From Candidatus Bipolaricaulota bacterium (GTDB taxonomy: Bacteria > Bipolaricaulota > Bipolaricaulia > M55B111), in contig JAGXLQ010000012.1 in NCBI GenBank assembly GCA_018334595.1, forward strand, positions 1-15,758: DNA of 15,758 bases, given 5' to 3'. Positions 1-7,673 of the stretch are shown here, piece after piece. Every line of letters begins with the position of its first letter. Within the stretch, counting starts at the first letter, position 1. The notes below the pieces were generated by a model, which worked only from the letters and a program-made list of their open reading frames with translations, ran no database searches and was not told where the DNA came from. The position numbers and the translations under genes were made by a program.

Positions 1-570
1 GTCGTTTACCTTTGACTGGAGGGAAGGAGGGACGCCTGAACCGGGCTCATCCAGCAGCACCATCTCGGGTTCGGCCATCATCATGCGTCCGAGGTCCAGG
101 AGCTTCTTCTCCCCGCCGGGCAGGTTCATTGCCAGGTCGAACTTTCGGTCCTCCATCTCCAGAAATTCTAGCACCCGTAAGGCTTTCTCCTTAAACCGGT
201 CCTCTTCCTGGCTGACGAGGCTCCGATTGAACCAGGAATTCCACAGGTATTCCCCCGTTTGGTTACGCGGAATCAACATCAGATTCTCCAGAACTGTCAT
301 CTCCTGGATCTCTCTCGTTATCTGAAAAGTTCTAAATAGGTTCTTCTCGAATATTTCGTGAGGAGTTAGGTCGGTTATGTCCTCCCCCTTGAAGAAAACT
401 CGTCCGGAGTCAGGGTCGTGGAAACCCGTGATCAGGTTAAACATGGTAGTCTTCCCCGCGCCGTTAGGTCCAATTAACCCCGTTATCGTCTCTTCTTCTA
501 CAGCGAGGGAACAGTCCCTTATCGCATGAATCCCCCCAAAGCTCTTATCCAGATTTTCAACCCTCAACAC
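1..570 (-). CDS. livG: LivG-type ABC transporter ATP-binding protein (partial, C-terminus off the left edge)
   Basis: Reading the minus strand gives 190 codons of an ABC ATPase of the branched-chain amino acid (LivG) group, which powers import through a membrane permease. Visible motifs are Walker A GPNGAGKTT (about residues 34-42), a Q-loop in RTFQITREI, a signature region LPGGEKKLLDLGR and Walker B MVLLDEP. The signature has Pro and Glu where LSGGQ is usual; degenerate signatures are common in LivG proteins, so this need not mean loss of function. I chose the GTG at 570 because GAGGTGATC, an excellent match to the 16S rRNA 3' end, lies a few bases upstream; an in-frame GTG at 579 lies inside that site. 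The substrate cannot be read from the ATPase, and no permease or binding protein is in view. The rest of the nucleotide-binding domain lies outside the window. Confidence 0.88.
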   Translation of the reverse strand, partial: MLRVENLDKSFGGIHAIRDCSLAVEEETITGLIGPNGAGKTTMFNLITGFHDPDSGRVFFKGEDITDLTPHEIFEKNLFRTFQITREIQEMTVLENLMLIPRNQTGEYLWNSWFNRSLVSQEEDRFKEKALRVLEFLEMEDRKFDLAMNLPGGEKKLLDLGRMMMAEPEMVLLDEPGSGVPPSLQSKVND

Positions 571-686
571 CTTGATCACCTCAAAATCGTGTATTTTTTG
601 GAAATACTAAAGGTCTTACCCATAAAAATTGTGGACTATTTGCTTAATAACGGTTAAATCCTCCTTTTTTCAAGTATATCTTTATG

Positions 687-715
687 ATATTATCAATTTG
701 TCTACCAAAATCCAA
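687..715 (-). promoter_or_regulatory. Candidate promoter of the livG-like gene
   Basis: On the minus strand TTGGAT (710-715) and TAATAT (687-692) are separated by exactly 17 bp in an AT-rich stretch, about 115 bp before the ATPase start. The match to the sigma-70 consensus is only moderate (3/6 and 4/6), so this is a weak call made from sequence alone. Confidence 0.3.
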
Positions 716-794
716 GACCTTTTCCGTTGACCGGGAGGGATTTTGTTAGTTAATCCCAAAAACGTATTTTCTCACTCAGAAGAGAAGCACCCGC

Positions 795-832
795 AAAAAT
801 ATAGAAGCACCCCCCAATAAGGAGGGTGCTTC
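795..832 (-). terminator. Intrinsic terminator after the lacD-like gene
   Basis: GAAGCACCC (804-812) pairs with GGGTGCTTC (824-832), with two more pairs after one mismatch. On the minus strand the hairpin starts about 50 bases after the aldolase stop and is followed by TATATTTTTG. A further GAAGCACCC copy lies at 784-792. The rest of the 571-882 gap shows no gene that I can support. Confidence 0.7.
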
Positions 833-882
833 AGCCTTGTTGCTATATTGATAACCTGCTTTTCTCGTTGAAGTTGTTGAGG

Positions 883-1935
883 TTAAACTATTTCCAGTTT
901 TTCTTTCCCTCCGTATGCCTCGTACCAGGGCCTGGCCCCCTTGTCGATGATGGCGTTCATCCTGGTAATGTTTTCGACGCCGCCTTCTTTGAGCCATTCC
1001 CTTAGGCCGTTGACGCCGTCTTTGCCATATTCTTCAAGGCCATTTTGCCAGGTTGCCCGACCACAGAGGACACCGTTCCAGTTTACCCCTGCTTCGTTAG
1101 CCAGACGGAGGCTTTCTCTCATTTGCGGCGCATCAACCCCGGCACTAAGGTATATCATTGGCCGTCCGGCTGCGTCCGCGGCATGCTGGAAGTGCTCCAG
1201 CACCTGGTCCCTGTCGTAGACCGCCGTCTTCCCGCCAAAGGCGTCAGTCCCCCCGGCGAACTTCATGTTGACGGGAAATTCCACCTTGAGGACGTCCACG
1301 TTATACCTGTCCCGGGAAAATTCCTCGATGCTTCCCGTCACCACGTCCGGTTTCTGCCGGGCGAGCTCGGGGTCGTTTTTCCAGTCGCCGCCTTCAAGGC
1401 CGTATCCGACGAACTCCAGGAAGAAGGGTATCTCGTGACGGGCGCATTCGGCCCCCACCCTTTCCACCATGGCCTCTTTCGGGGCGTTGTACATTCGCTC
1501 CTCGTCGGGATGATAGTAGATAAGTAGTTTGATTGCGTCGGCTCCCTGTTCAATCGACTTCCTTACCGTCCAGTCAGGAATTAGCTCGTTTATCTTTGCC
1601 GGGAGCTTGTGGTCGTAGATCTCGGAGTAATTCCGGGAAGCACTGCTCTTCTCGTAGGAGATAACCAGTCCCGTACCCTTCTGCCTCGCCTTCGCGCCCG
1701 GCATACCCCATTCCGGGTCGAGCAGGATTGCGCTGGCATGGGGTGTAAGCACGTCCGATACCGCTTCCTTGAACTCTTCCATCATTTCATTAGTGACTTC
1801 TACGTGGTCGATTCCGCAGGCGGATGAGAGTCTACGAACCAGGGAACCGCGTTGATCCATCGCTGCAGCCTTTATCACGCCGTTCTCGTCGCTCAAATTT
1901 TCCATTCGGTTGAACTTTTTCTCGCTGATCTTCAT
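883..1935 (-). CDS. lacD: Tagatose-1,6-bisphosphate aldolase (LacD-type class I aldolase)
   Basis: A 350-residue protein closely resembling LacD, which splits tagatose 1,6-bisphosphate into dihydroxyacetone phosphate and glyceraldehyde 3-phosphate in the cytoplasm through a lysine Schiff base. Family landmarks are AMDQRGSL (D27), GADAIKLLIYYHPDE (K136), FFLEFVGY (E174), DVLKVEFPVN with the likely Schiff-base K217, and IYLSAGVDA near residue 261. The length is slightly above the usual 325 or so. The ATG at 1935 has GGGGTGA seven bases upstream. No lacA/B/C genes of the galactose-tagatose pathway are in view; the other sugar-related genes here are the NagB-like gene at 4296 and a dead rhamnulokinase-like fragment at 7674. 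LacD relatives accept several ketohexose bisphosphates and some have acquired regulatory roles, so the physiological substrate is open. The gene has its own terminator downstream. Confidence 0.9.
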   Translation of the reverse strand: MKISEKKFNRMENLSDENGVIKAAAMDQRGSLVRRLSSACGIDHVEVTNEMMEEFKEAVSDVLTPHASAILLDPEWGMPGAKARQKGTGLVISYEKSSASRNYSEIYDHKLPAKINELIPDWTVRKSIEQGADAIKLLIYYHPDEERMYNAPKEAMVERVGAECARHEIPFFLEFVGYGLEGGDWKNDPELARQKPDVVTGSIEEFSRDRYNVDVLKVEFPVNMKFAGGTDAFGGKTAVYDRDQVLEHFQHAADAAGRPMIYLSAGVDAPQMRESLRLANEAGVNWNGVLCGRATWQNGLEEYGKDGVNGLREWLKEGGVENITRMNAIIDKGARPWYEAYGGKEKLEIV

Positions 1936-2096
1936 TAGCTTGTCACCCCGTATATATTGATTTTTCTCTTGATAACCTGTTAATTGTAGACATATTTACT
2001 CGGAATAAAAGGGAATCCGTTCCTGTTGAAAAATACTGACGGGTTTGGGCTAATATGGTTGGGTAATAAGGGGGTGTAGACTCTAAGATTCCTTGA

Positions 2097-2855
2097 CTAT
2101 TCCTCGGAGAGCTGGCTTACCTCGTAGACTTTCTTTGGTTCGCTAAATCCTTCGAGGTCCCGGTCCCCTATCTCGACGAAGTCGAACTCACCAGGAGTAG
2201 GGGCCAGGTTCTTGAGTATCTCCGAGGTGACAACCTGATTGGCAGAGGCCACGTTCATGACCCTTTCCGCCATGTTAACGGTTGACCCGATGACGTCCCC
2301 GTCCTCTCTGATGACCTCCCCGGCGTGTAAGCCAATCCGAATTGAAAGGTCCGTTTTCTGCCTTGAATTTATGTCTTTCATACCCTCCCTGATGTCGAGG
2401 GCTGCGTTCAGGGCCTGTCTGGAGCTGTTGAAACTAAAGAGGAAGCCGTCACCCAGCTGCTTGATCTCTAGACCGTTGAACGCGTCCAGAACGGAGCGGA
2501 CCATGTTGTTGTATTCCTGCAGGACTTCCCTCGCCTTATCGTCTCCGTTAGCGTTGAGAAAAGGGGTAAAGCCGACTAGATCACAAAAGCCGATAATGGC
2601 GACTTCCTTGCCGAAAGACTGACGTTTTATCCTCTGGCGATCCTCGTTCTTCAATTCCTTTTGTAGCTCGTAAGCTTTCTTATCTGCTTTTGCCTGAGCG
2701 AGCTCGTGCTTTAACCCCACCATCTCTTCCCTTAGTTCTTCTACTTGTTGGGGGTCAGTACGAAAGAGGGTGACTATACTCTCGATTTCATCGATGATAA
2801 TCGGTATCGGTATTGCTATTACGACTAACCAGAACCACCATTGCTGCCAGAACAT
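2097..2855 (-). CDS. Membrane-anchored class III adenylate/guanylate cyclase
   Basis: A cyclase that would make cAMP or a related cyclic nucleotide at the inner face of the membrane. Residues below count from a GTG at 2858; I prefer the ATG at 2855 because GGTGA is then correctly spaced. Order: Trp-rich hydrophobic segment (about 4-22), acidic/coiled-coil linker (about 35-75), catalytic domain (about 85-253). The catalytic set looks complete: metal-binding D93 in FCDLVGF and D137 in GDG, base-recognising K133 and D188, transition-state N195 and R199 in VNMAER. The Lys/Asp pair is typical of adenylate cyclases, but that assignment is inference. There is no recognisable sensor domain, so the N-terminus probably serves for anchoring and dimerisation. 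It lies about 90 bp downstream of the lipoprotein gene, same strand, and may be co-transcribed. Neither Crp-like regulator in the window has the canonical cAMP phosphate-binding Arg-Ser. Confidence 0.88.
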   Translation of the reverse strand: MFWQQWWFWLVVIAIPIPIIIDEIESIVTLFRTDPQQVEELREEMVGLKHELAQAKADKKAYELQKELKNEDRQRIKRQSFGKEVAIIGFCDLVGFTPFLNANGDDKAREVLQEYNNMVRSVLDAFNGLEIKQLGDGFLFSFNSSRQALNAALDIREGMKDINSRQKTDLSIRIGLHAGEVIREDGDVIGSTVNMAERVMNVASANQVVTSEILKNLAPTPGEFDFVEIGDRDLEGFSEPKKVYEVSQLSEE

Positions 2856-2947
2856 CACGTCACCGTCCGGATCTTAGAATAGTATTATCCTGCAAATCCC
2901 TGTTACCTAGACAGACCTATCATAAGACTAATCCAAAATTATCAAAA

Positions 2948-4033
2948 TTAAAGACTCGCAATTTCCTCTTTAAGGAAGCCCATGGCTGTGTAAGCGGCGG
3001 AGAGCTCCACTAGGTCCAGATCCTCAAGCCCCTCGTGGAACATTCCTACCACCATCTTCCAGCTGGAGAAGATGTAGTTCGCCTGACGATATTGAACGCG
3101 TAATTCTTCGGGGACGGAAGCCCTGGCCAGGTCGTCAAGATAACCGGTGGAACGTTTCTCCACTTCACCCAGTTGGGCCAAGATGCCCGCGTAATCGACC
3201 CGGCCGTTTTTCCAGAGATAAAATAGGTTTTCCAGTTGTTCGGCATCGTCTTCGATTTGTTCCAGCCTCGAGTAAGCGAACTTTTTACCGAACTGGTAAG
3301 CCTCAACCTTCTCTTCCCCTTCCTTTGTCGTGGCGTCAATCGTTCCGCTGCCTTCCGGGTCGGTGATTATGGTCACGTGACTGTGTTCGGTAAACACTTC
3401 CATGATGGGGGCGGAGATCTGTACCTTCCCGCCAGCGATGGAGCCCGGTTGGAAATAGGTCTTTTCTTCCTCTTCTTCGTCCATCGTTCCCCACCATCCG
3501 TCAACCACGGGTTCTGGAAGGGAAATTGAAACTTCATACCGATATCCTCTGAACATCGACCTGGTCATGTCTTCGTCTAACCCTTCGAACTCGTCACCCT
3601 CGCCGAGCTCTTCTTCTTCGTCTTCCTCTTCGGTATCCTCAAGATCTTCTCCAAGCTCTTCTTCCTCCGTCACCAGTTTTATCTCATATGCGTTGCCGTC
3701 TCCGTACGGAAAGACGTTGATCGTATCTTCTGCTATAAGTCCCTGCATGATCATCTGATACTTTGTTTCGCCGCCAGTGCTGTCCGGCTCGATGACGTTA
3801 AAGTCCATTTCAACGTCCTTTGCACCGAATTCTTCTCCGGTCAAGCTGGACTTAAGCGAGTCGAAAATCTCTTCGTTGTAAGTAGTTAAAGTCACCTTCA
3901 TGGTGCTGTCCTCTACCTGAGGAGCAACCATGAACACCTGACTTACATCAAAACATCCGGTAAGAGCAAGGGTGCTGAATACGACCAAAAACGATACCCC
4001 CAACAACCTGATGGTCTTGCTAAATTTTTCCAC
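2948..4033 (-). CDS. Acidic lipoprotein of unknown function
   Basis: A 361-residue protein with a bacterial lipoprotein signal: basic start, hydrophobic core (about 10-25) and lipobox LTGC with lipidation at C27, so it should be anchored on the outer face of the membrane. I do not recognise the mature part. A predicted beta-rich region (about 40-120) leads to an Asp/Glu tract at about 123-155, then another mixed region with DEEEEEK near 185-191, and a helical C-terminus (about 250-361). The acidic tract could reflect salt adaptation or cation binding; both are inference. The GTG at 4033 is supported by AAGGAGGT five bases upstream. The cyclase gene follows on the same strand after about 90 bp without an obvious terminator, which suggests a two-gene unit. 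Confidence 0.8.
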   Translation of the reverse strand: MEKFSKTIRLLGVSFLVVFSTLALTGCFDVSQVFMVAPQVEDSTMKVTLTTYNEEIFDSLKSSLTGEEFGAKDVEMDFNVIEPDSTGGETKYQMIMQGLIAEDTINVFPYGDGNAYEIKLVTEEEELGEDLEDTEEEDEEEELGEGDEFEGLDEDMTRSMFRGYRYEVSISLPEPVVDGWWGTMDEEEEEKTYFQPGSIAGGKVQISAPIMEVFTEHSHVTIITDPEGSGTIDATTKEGEEKVEAYQFGKKFAYSRLEQIEDDAEQLENLFYLWKNGRVDYAGILAQLGEVEKRSTGYLDDLARASVPEELRVQYRQANYIFSSWKMVVGMFHEGLEDLDLVELSAAYTAMGFLKEEIASL

Positions 4034-4126
4034 CCCTAACCTCCTTGCAGAATAAAATTCTGACGAAATTGAAAAAAACTAATCAAATTATGATCCATTT
4101 TACAGAACATATCAAATATCCATCGG

Positions 4127-4148
4127 CGGAAGCCGGCAACGTCTTCCG
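4127..4148. repeat. Inverted repeat in the lipoprotein / nagB-like divergent gap
   Basis: CGGAAG (4127-4132) and CTTCCG (4143-4148) form a perfect 6-bp inverted repeat with a 10-base spacer, between the divergent starts at 4033 and 4296. It could be an operator or a leader hairpin. It is short enough to be chance. Confidence 0.3.
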
Positions 4149-4193
4149 GTAGACGATCATCCGGGAGAAGGGGTCCAAATGCTTAACTAAGAC

Positions 4194-4223
4194 TTGCGCC
4201 TACCTTGATATATCGTATATATT
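4194..4223 (+). promoter_or_regulatory. Candidate promoter of the nagB-like gene
   Basis: TTGCGC (4194-4199) and TATATT (4218-4223) are separated by 18 bp in an AT-rich patch containing GATATATC and TATATATT, about 70 bp before the start codon. This is a weak call from the consensus only. Confidence 0.35.
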
Positions 4224-4295
4224 AATGGAAGTGGGAAAGCTCGTGTATTTCACCGAGTAAATATCGACAGAAGTGCCTGGTTCAGAGGAGGTAAA

Positions 4296-5213
4296 ATGGA
4301 CTTCGATTTTGACCTATCCGACTTTATCGTCTTCCGTGACAGAACGGAGTGCAACAGAGTACGGAAGATCTCAAAGGAAAAGATTACTGAGCACGAGAAC
4401 GAGGGACTGAACATCAAGATCATTGAACGGGAGGAGGAATTCTATCTCGCCTTTGCCATGGATCTGGTTGACCGAATACGGAAGAAGCTGGAAAGTGGAG
4501 AGGATTTAGTGTTGATCCTACCGGTAGGCCCTGTTCCCCAGTACGATATCGCCGCGCGGGTGATAAACACGTTAAAAATACCGATGGATCACGTTCACAC
4601 CTTTAACATGGACGAATACGCTGACGAGGACGGCAACACCGCGCCTGAGAGCTGGGAGGGGTCATTCAAACGGGCAATGTACGAAAACTTCTTCAACAAG
4701 ATCGACGAGTCGCTCCGCCCACCTGAGGAACAGATCCACTTCCCGACTTCCGAGAACATCGATCACTATGGGGATATGATAGAGGAAAACGGTGGTGCGG
4801 ACGCCTGCTACGGTGGGATAGGCTGGTGTGGGCACATCGCATTCTGGGAGTCCCATCTGGGGGTGGGTTACGAGGACAACCTGGAAGAGTACAAAACTTT
4901 GGGGCCGGATATCGTGGAGTTAAATCCGATGACGATAATGCAAAACGCCCTCCACTCCTTCAGCGGGGATTGGTCTTCTGTACCTCCAAAGGCCGCTACC
5001 ATAGGGCCGGCCCAGATACTGGGGGCCGGACATCGTAGCTTTTGGCTCGACGGCTACATCGGTGGAGGGGTAAGCTGGCAGAGGTTTATCGCCAGGCTGG
5101 TGCTGCACGGTCCCGTCACCCCGCTTGTCCCCGGCTCGTTGCTGCAGACGGAGAGTGGCGACGTTACCCTGCTTGGAGGTGTCGCTGACGACGTCGAGAT
5201 AGATATGGCGTGA
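4296..5213 (+). CDS. Glucosamine-6-phosphate deaminase/isomerase-like protein (NagB/RpiA superfamily) with altered active site
   Basis: A 305-residue cytoplasmic sugar-phosphate isomerase-fold protein. VLILPVGPVPQY (about 72-83) matches the phosphate-binding loop, FNMDEY (D106) the proton-transfer Asp of NagB (E. coli D72), and PESWEGSFKRAMYENFF the following helix. The motif normally written GVGxDGHIAFNEP reads GIGWCGHIAFWES here: the His (H180) and Glu (E185) equivalent to E. coli H143 and E148 are kept, but the Asp equivalent to D141 is C178. That triad opens the sugar ring, so the reaction may differ from GlcN6P deamination, and I withhold a gene symbol. The ATG at 4296 follows GAGGAGGT by four bases. 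A strong terminator follows, so it is probably a single-gene transcript. Confidence 0.8.
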   Translation: MDFDFDLSDFIVFRDRTECNRVRKISKEKITEHENEGLNIKIIEREEEFYLAFAMDLVDRIRKKLESGEDLVLILPVGPVPQYDIAARVINTLKIPMDHVHTFNMDEYADEDGNTAPESWEGSFKRAMYENFFNKIDESLRPPEEQIHFPTSENIDHYGDMIEENGGADACYGGIGWCGHIAFWESHLGVGYEDNLEEYKTLGPDIVELNPMTIMQNALHSFSGDWSSVPPKAATIGPAQILGAGHRSFWLDGYIGGGVSWQRFIARLVLHGPVTPLVPGSLLQTESGDVTLLGGVADDVEIDMA

Positions 5214-5247
5214 TTTTCTTTATCGGGATAGTAGAATCCTGTTGCCG

Positions 5248-5279
5248 GAGGAGCCCTCGCCGGAGGGCTCCTCTCTTTA
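5248..5279 (+). terminator. Intrinsic terminator after the nagB-like gene
   Basis: A perfect 11-bp stem, GAGGAGCCCTC (5248-5258) with GAGGGCTCCTC (5263-5273), four-base loop GCCG, followed by TCTTTAC. It starts 35 bases after the stop codon. The U tract is short but the stem is very stable. Confidence 0.85.
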
Positions 5280-5334
5280 CAATTTAGCAGGGAACGCGTT
5301 ATTATATGGCGTGACACGCCGGGAGGATTAGTAT

Positions 5335-6432
5335 ATGAAGTTTAGCTCGGGTATGATGAAATTGCTTGCAGGAACCCTTGGATTTGTTCTCACTTTGGTC
5401 CTCGTTTTCTTTAGCTGGATGTGGCTATCGACCTTTCATCCCGGTGAGGCCAAAACAATGGAGGTCGTTTCCGACGGGTCGGCTCCAGGCCTGTCCGGGG
5501 ATGAGAACCTTAAGATACTTAGCTGGAATGTTCAGTACATGGCGGGTAAGAACTACCATTTTTACTACGACTCCGGGTCCGGACCCGACGAACGCCCGTC
5601 CTCGGATGATATTGACAGAACTACAACAGAGGTCGCCCGCGTCATCCGCGATGAGAACCCTGACGTAATTTTACTCCAGGAGGTAGATGACGGAGCCAAG
5701 CGGACCGACCACGAGGATCAACTGGAAAAACTCCTCGCACTTCTCCCCGACGAATATTGCTGTCATGCGTCCGCATTCTACTGGAAGGCTGCCTTCGTTC
5801 CTCATCCCCATATAATGGGGTCTGTTGGCATGAAGCTTTCGGTGATCTCTAAGTACAGGATGGTGGATGGGACGCGGTACCGGCTAGCCCTGAAGCCGGA
5901 CAACTTTATCGTACAGCAGTTTGACTTAAAGCGGGCGGTCCTCGAGGTCAGGTTACCTACGGACAACGGAGATGATCTGACCGTATTTAACACCCATCTT
6001 TCAGCCTTTGCCCATGGGACCGACACGCTTACGAAGCAGGTGAACAAGATCGACAGGCTGCTGCGTGAAACAGACACTGAGGGACGTCCCTGGATACTTG
6101 GAGGTGACTTCAACCTACTCCCACCCGGGGAAAAGGGCGATGAATACGTTGAGACGAGAAATGGCGTCTACGGAGATGAACGCGAGATAAAGGTTCTATT
6201 TGATAACTACCAGCCCGTTCCCACCTACGAAGAGGTTAACGGGGACGACAACGAGGATTGGTTTACCCACTTCCCCAACAACTCGGAGGTGAAAGAACCG
6301 GACAAGACGATAGATTACTTATTTCTCTCAGATGGGACCCGGCTGGGAGAGCACTACGTTATCCAGGAGAAAGCTCTAGAAATATCGGACCACCTGCCGG
6401 TTGTCGCTGAGGTTTCCTTAGCGGCTAGATAA
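5335..6432 (+). CDS. Membrane-anchored endonuclease/exonuclease/phosphatase-family protein
   Basis: A 365-residue protein with an N-terminal hydrophobic helix (about 10-31) followed by a complete EEP (DNase I / inositol phosphatase-like) domain. Landmarks: SWNVQ (N65), ILLQEVD (E116, metal ligand), NTHLSA (H221), GGDFN (D258, N260), TIDYLF (D327) and SDHLPV (D352, H353). The full catalytic set implies an active Mg2+-dependent phosphodiesterase or phosphatase; members act on nucleic acids, phospholipids or phosphoinositides, and the substrate cannot be told from sequence. With no cleavage site evident, the domain is probably displayed outside the membrane on a signal anchor. The ATG at 5335 has GGGAGGA about seven bases upstream. 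Its last 8 bp overlap the 3' end of the convergent SDR gene. Confidence 0.85.
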   Translation: MKFSSGMMKLLAGTLGFVLTLVLVFFSWMWLSTFHPGEAKTMEVVSDGSAPGLSGDENLKILSWNVQYMAGKNYHFYYDSGSGPDERPSSDDIDRTTTEVARVIRDENPDVILLQEVDDGAKRTDHEDQLEKLLALLPDEYCCHASAFYWKAAFVPHPHIMGSVGMKLSVISKYRMVDGTRYRLALKPDNFIVQQFDLKRAVLEVRLPTDNGDDLTVFNTHLSAFAHGTDTLTKQVNKIDRLLRETDTEGRPWILGGDFNLLPPGEKGDEYVETRNGVYGDEREIKVLFDNYQPVPTYEEVNGDDNEDWFTHFPNNSEVKEPDKTIDYLFLSDGTRLGEHYVIQEKALEISDHLPVVAEVSLAAR

Positions 6433-7207
6433 TCCTTCCTTCCATCCCGCCGGAGACGGTAAGGACTTCGCCGGTAACGTGTCCGGCCAATTTGCTGGAG
6501 CTTAAGTATAGGATGGCGTTGGCTATGTCCTTCGGGTCCGCGATTTCCTTTATCGGCCTGGTCATCAACTTTTCCTCCTCTACCGAATCACCAGCAATTT
6601 GCTCCTCGGCCATGGGCGTCATGGTCCAACCGGGACATACCGCGTTGACCCTTCCCCGTTTCGCCACTTCAACTATCTCGTTCTTGAGAGATCTGGTTAG
6701 CCCGTAGGTGATACCTGCCTTTGCCGCGGAGTAGTCAGCATGGCCCGCTTCGCCAAAGACGGCCGCTGTGGAACCAATGATGACAATTGAAGGATCACTT
6801 GAGCCTCTCTTTTTCAGATTACTAATGAATTCCCTCGTACAGAGAAAGACGGAGGTTAGGTCGGTTTCTATTGTCCGGTTCCACCGTTCCAGTGTCATGT
6901 CGGCAATCGACCTGGCTTCAGCCGGCCAGATCCCCGCATTGGCTATCAGACCGTTGATGGGCCCCAACTCTCCCTGGGCAAGGCTGAAGAGCCGCCTTGT
7001 CTCGGCTTCGTCGGTTAAGTCTGCCTGAACGGGTAGCACCTCTACGGATAGTTCCTGCTTAAGGCGGTCAATTTCTTCCATGTGCTGAAATCCCTGGAGG
7101 ACCAGCCTTGCTCCTTCTCCTGCAAACGCTCTAGCGCAGGCACCTCCGATTCCTCCGGAGGCTCCCGTTATCACGATTGTCTTGTTTTTTAGGCCGGTAT
7201 CTACCAT
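6425..7207 (-). CDS. Short-chain dehydrogenase/reductase (classical SDR)
   Basis: A 260-residue classical SDR, the usual family length. Visible: cofactor loop TGASGGIG (14-21), D63 after the third strand region, NAG (90-92), catalytic S146, Y159 and K163 in YSAAK, then PGW near residue 192 and the C-terminal VTGEVLTVSGGM typical of FabG-like enzymes. It would reduce a carbonyl or oxidise an alcohol with NAD(P)(H); the substrate is unknown. The ATG at 7207 lies 3 bp after the stop of the DUF2892-type gene, so the two are very probably one transcript and translationally coupled; no strong ribosome binding site stands out. It converges on and overlaps the EEP gene by 8 bp. Confidence 0.9.
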   Translation of the reverse strand: MVDTGLKNKTIVITGASGGIGGACARAFAGEGARLVLQGFQHMEEIDRLKQELSVEVLPVQADLTDEAETRRLFSLAQGELGPINGLIANAGIWPAEARSIADMTLERWNRTIETDLTSVFLCTREFISNLKKRGSSDPSIVIIGSTAAVFGEAGHADYSAAKAGITYGLTRSLKNEIVEVAKRGRVNAVCPGWTMTPMAEEQIAGDSVEEEKLMTRPIKEIADPKDIANAILYLSSSKLAGHVTGEVLTVSGGMEGRII

Positions 7208-7210
7208 CTT

Positions 7211-7447
7211 TCAGCGCTCTTCTCTCTTTTCTTTCTCGCTTACGGTATCCATGCCCAGGATGCTATAGGCCGCGCAACTTCTAGATTGACCTGTCCCGAA
7301 TGATATCCCGCCAATTATTATCAATATTACCGAGGCCGTCGTGCCAATGGTAATCAACCCGGTAAAGCCGAAAATTGCCAGCAAAATTAGGATCATCCCG
7401 ACCCTTGTCCGAATTCTGCTATCGAGTTCGCCCACGTTTTTCTTCAT
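7211..7447 (-). CDS. Small DUF2892-type inner membrane protein
   Basis: A 78-residue protein starting MKKNVGELDSRIR, the hallmark N-terminus of DUF2892 (YgaP-like membrane domain), followed by two hydrophobic segments separated by a glycine turn (IGTTASVILIIIGGI) and ending with CAAYSILGMDT, equivalent to the family's C-x-LY-x-LLG-I-x-T motif. The frame is open further upstream, but the ATG at 7447 is chosen because it gives the family start and has GAGGAGAT just before it. Members often accompany rhodanese or sulfur-handling domains, but no such partner is here. The SDR gene follows after 3 bp. Confidence 0.82.
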   Translation of the reverse strand: MKKNVGELDSRIRTRVGMILILLAIFGFTGLITIGTTASVILIIIGGISFGTGQSRSCAAYSILGMDTVSEKEKREER

Positions 7448-7626
7448 TGTTATCTCCTCATAGTTTAAGAAGTAAACCGCAGTAACATTATAAGTCAAGC
7501 GGTGGTCAGAAGAAAATCGGGTTATTCTGGGAGAATACCTGCCCGAAGTGCTCTCAGGGTCGTTGTCCTACTGATTTTCAGCACCAGTTTTCTTCTAACG
7601 TGTTCATGTGATGCCAACATTTGATA

Positions 7627-7659
7627 CCCGCAATAGCTTGCGGGAGCTTGCAGGTTTTT
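7627..7659 (+). other. Stem-loop with following T tract in decayed region
   Basis: CCCGCA (7627-7632) pairs with TGCGGG (7639-7644), six-base loop, and GTTTTTG follows about ten bases later. It could be a decayed terminator; the distance to the T tract argues against function. Confidence 0.25.
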
Positions 7660-7673
7660 GATTATAACTGTGA

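Noticed and set aside
531..541. Possible frameshift in the ABC ATPase at a run of C
   Set aside because: Recounting the six-C run gives an uninterrupted frame FGGIHAIRD; my first reading miscounted it.
784..832. Three GAAGCACCC copies as a repeat array
   Set aside because: Two copies form the terminator stem and the third is a single nearby match; no array structure.
3567..3758. Ser/Pro-rich plus-strand frame opposite the lipoprotein
   Set aside because: It is the antisense image of the Asp/Glu tract (GAA/GAG codons read as TTC/TCC-type codons), not a gene.
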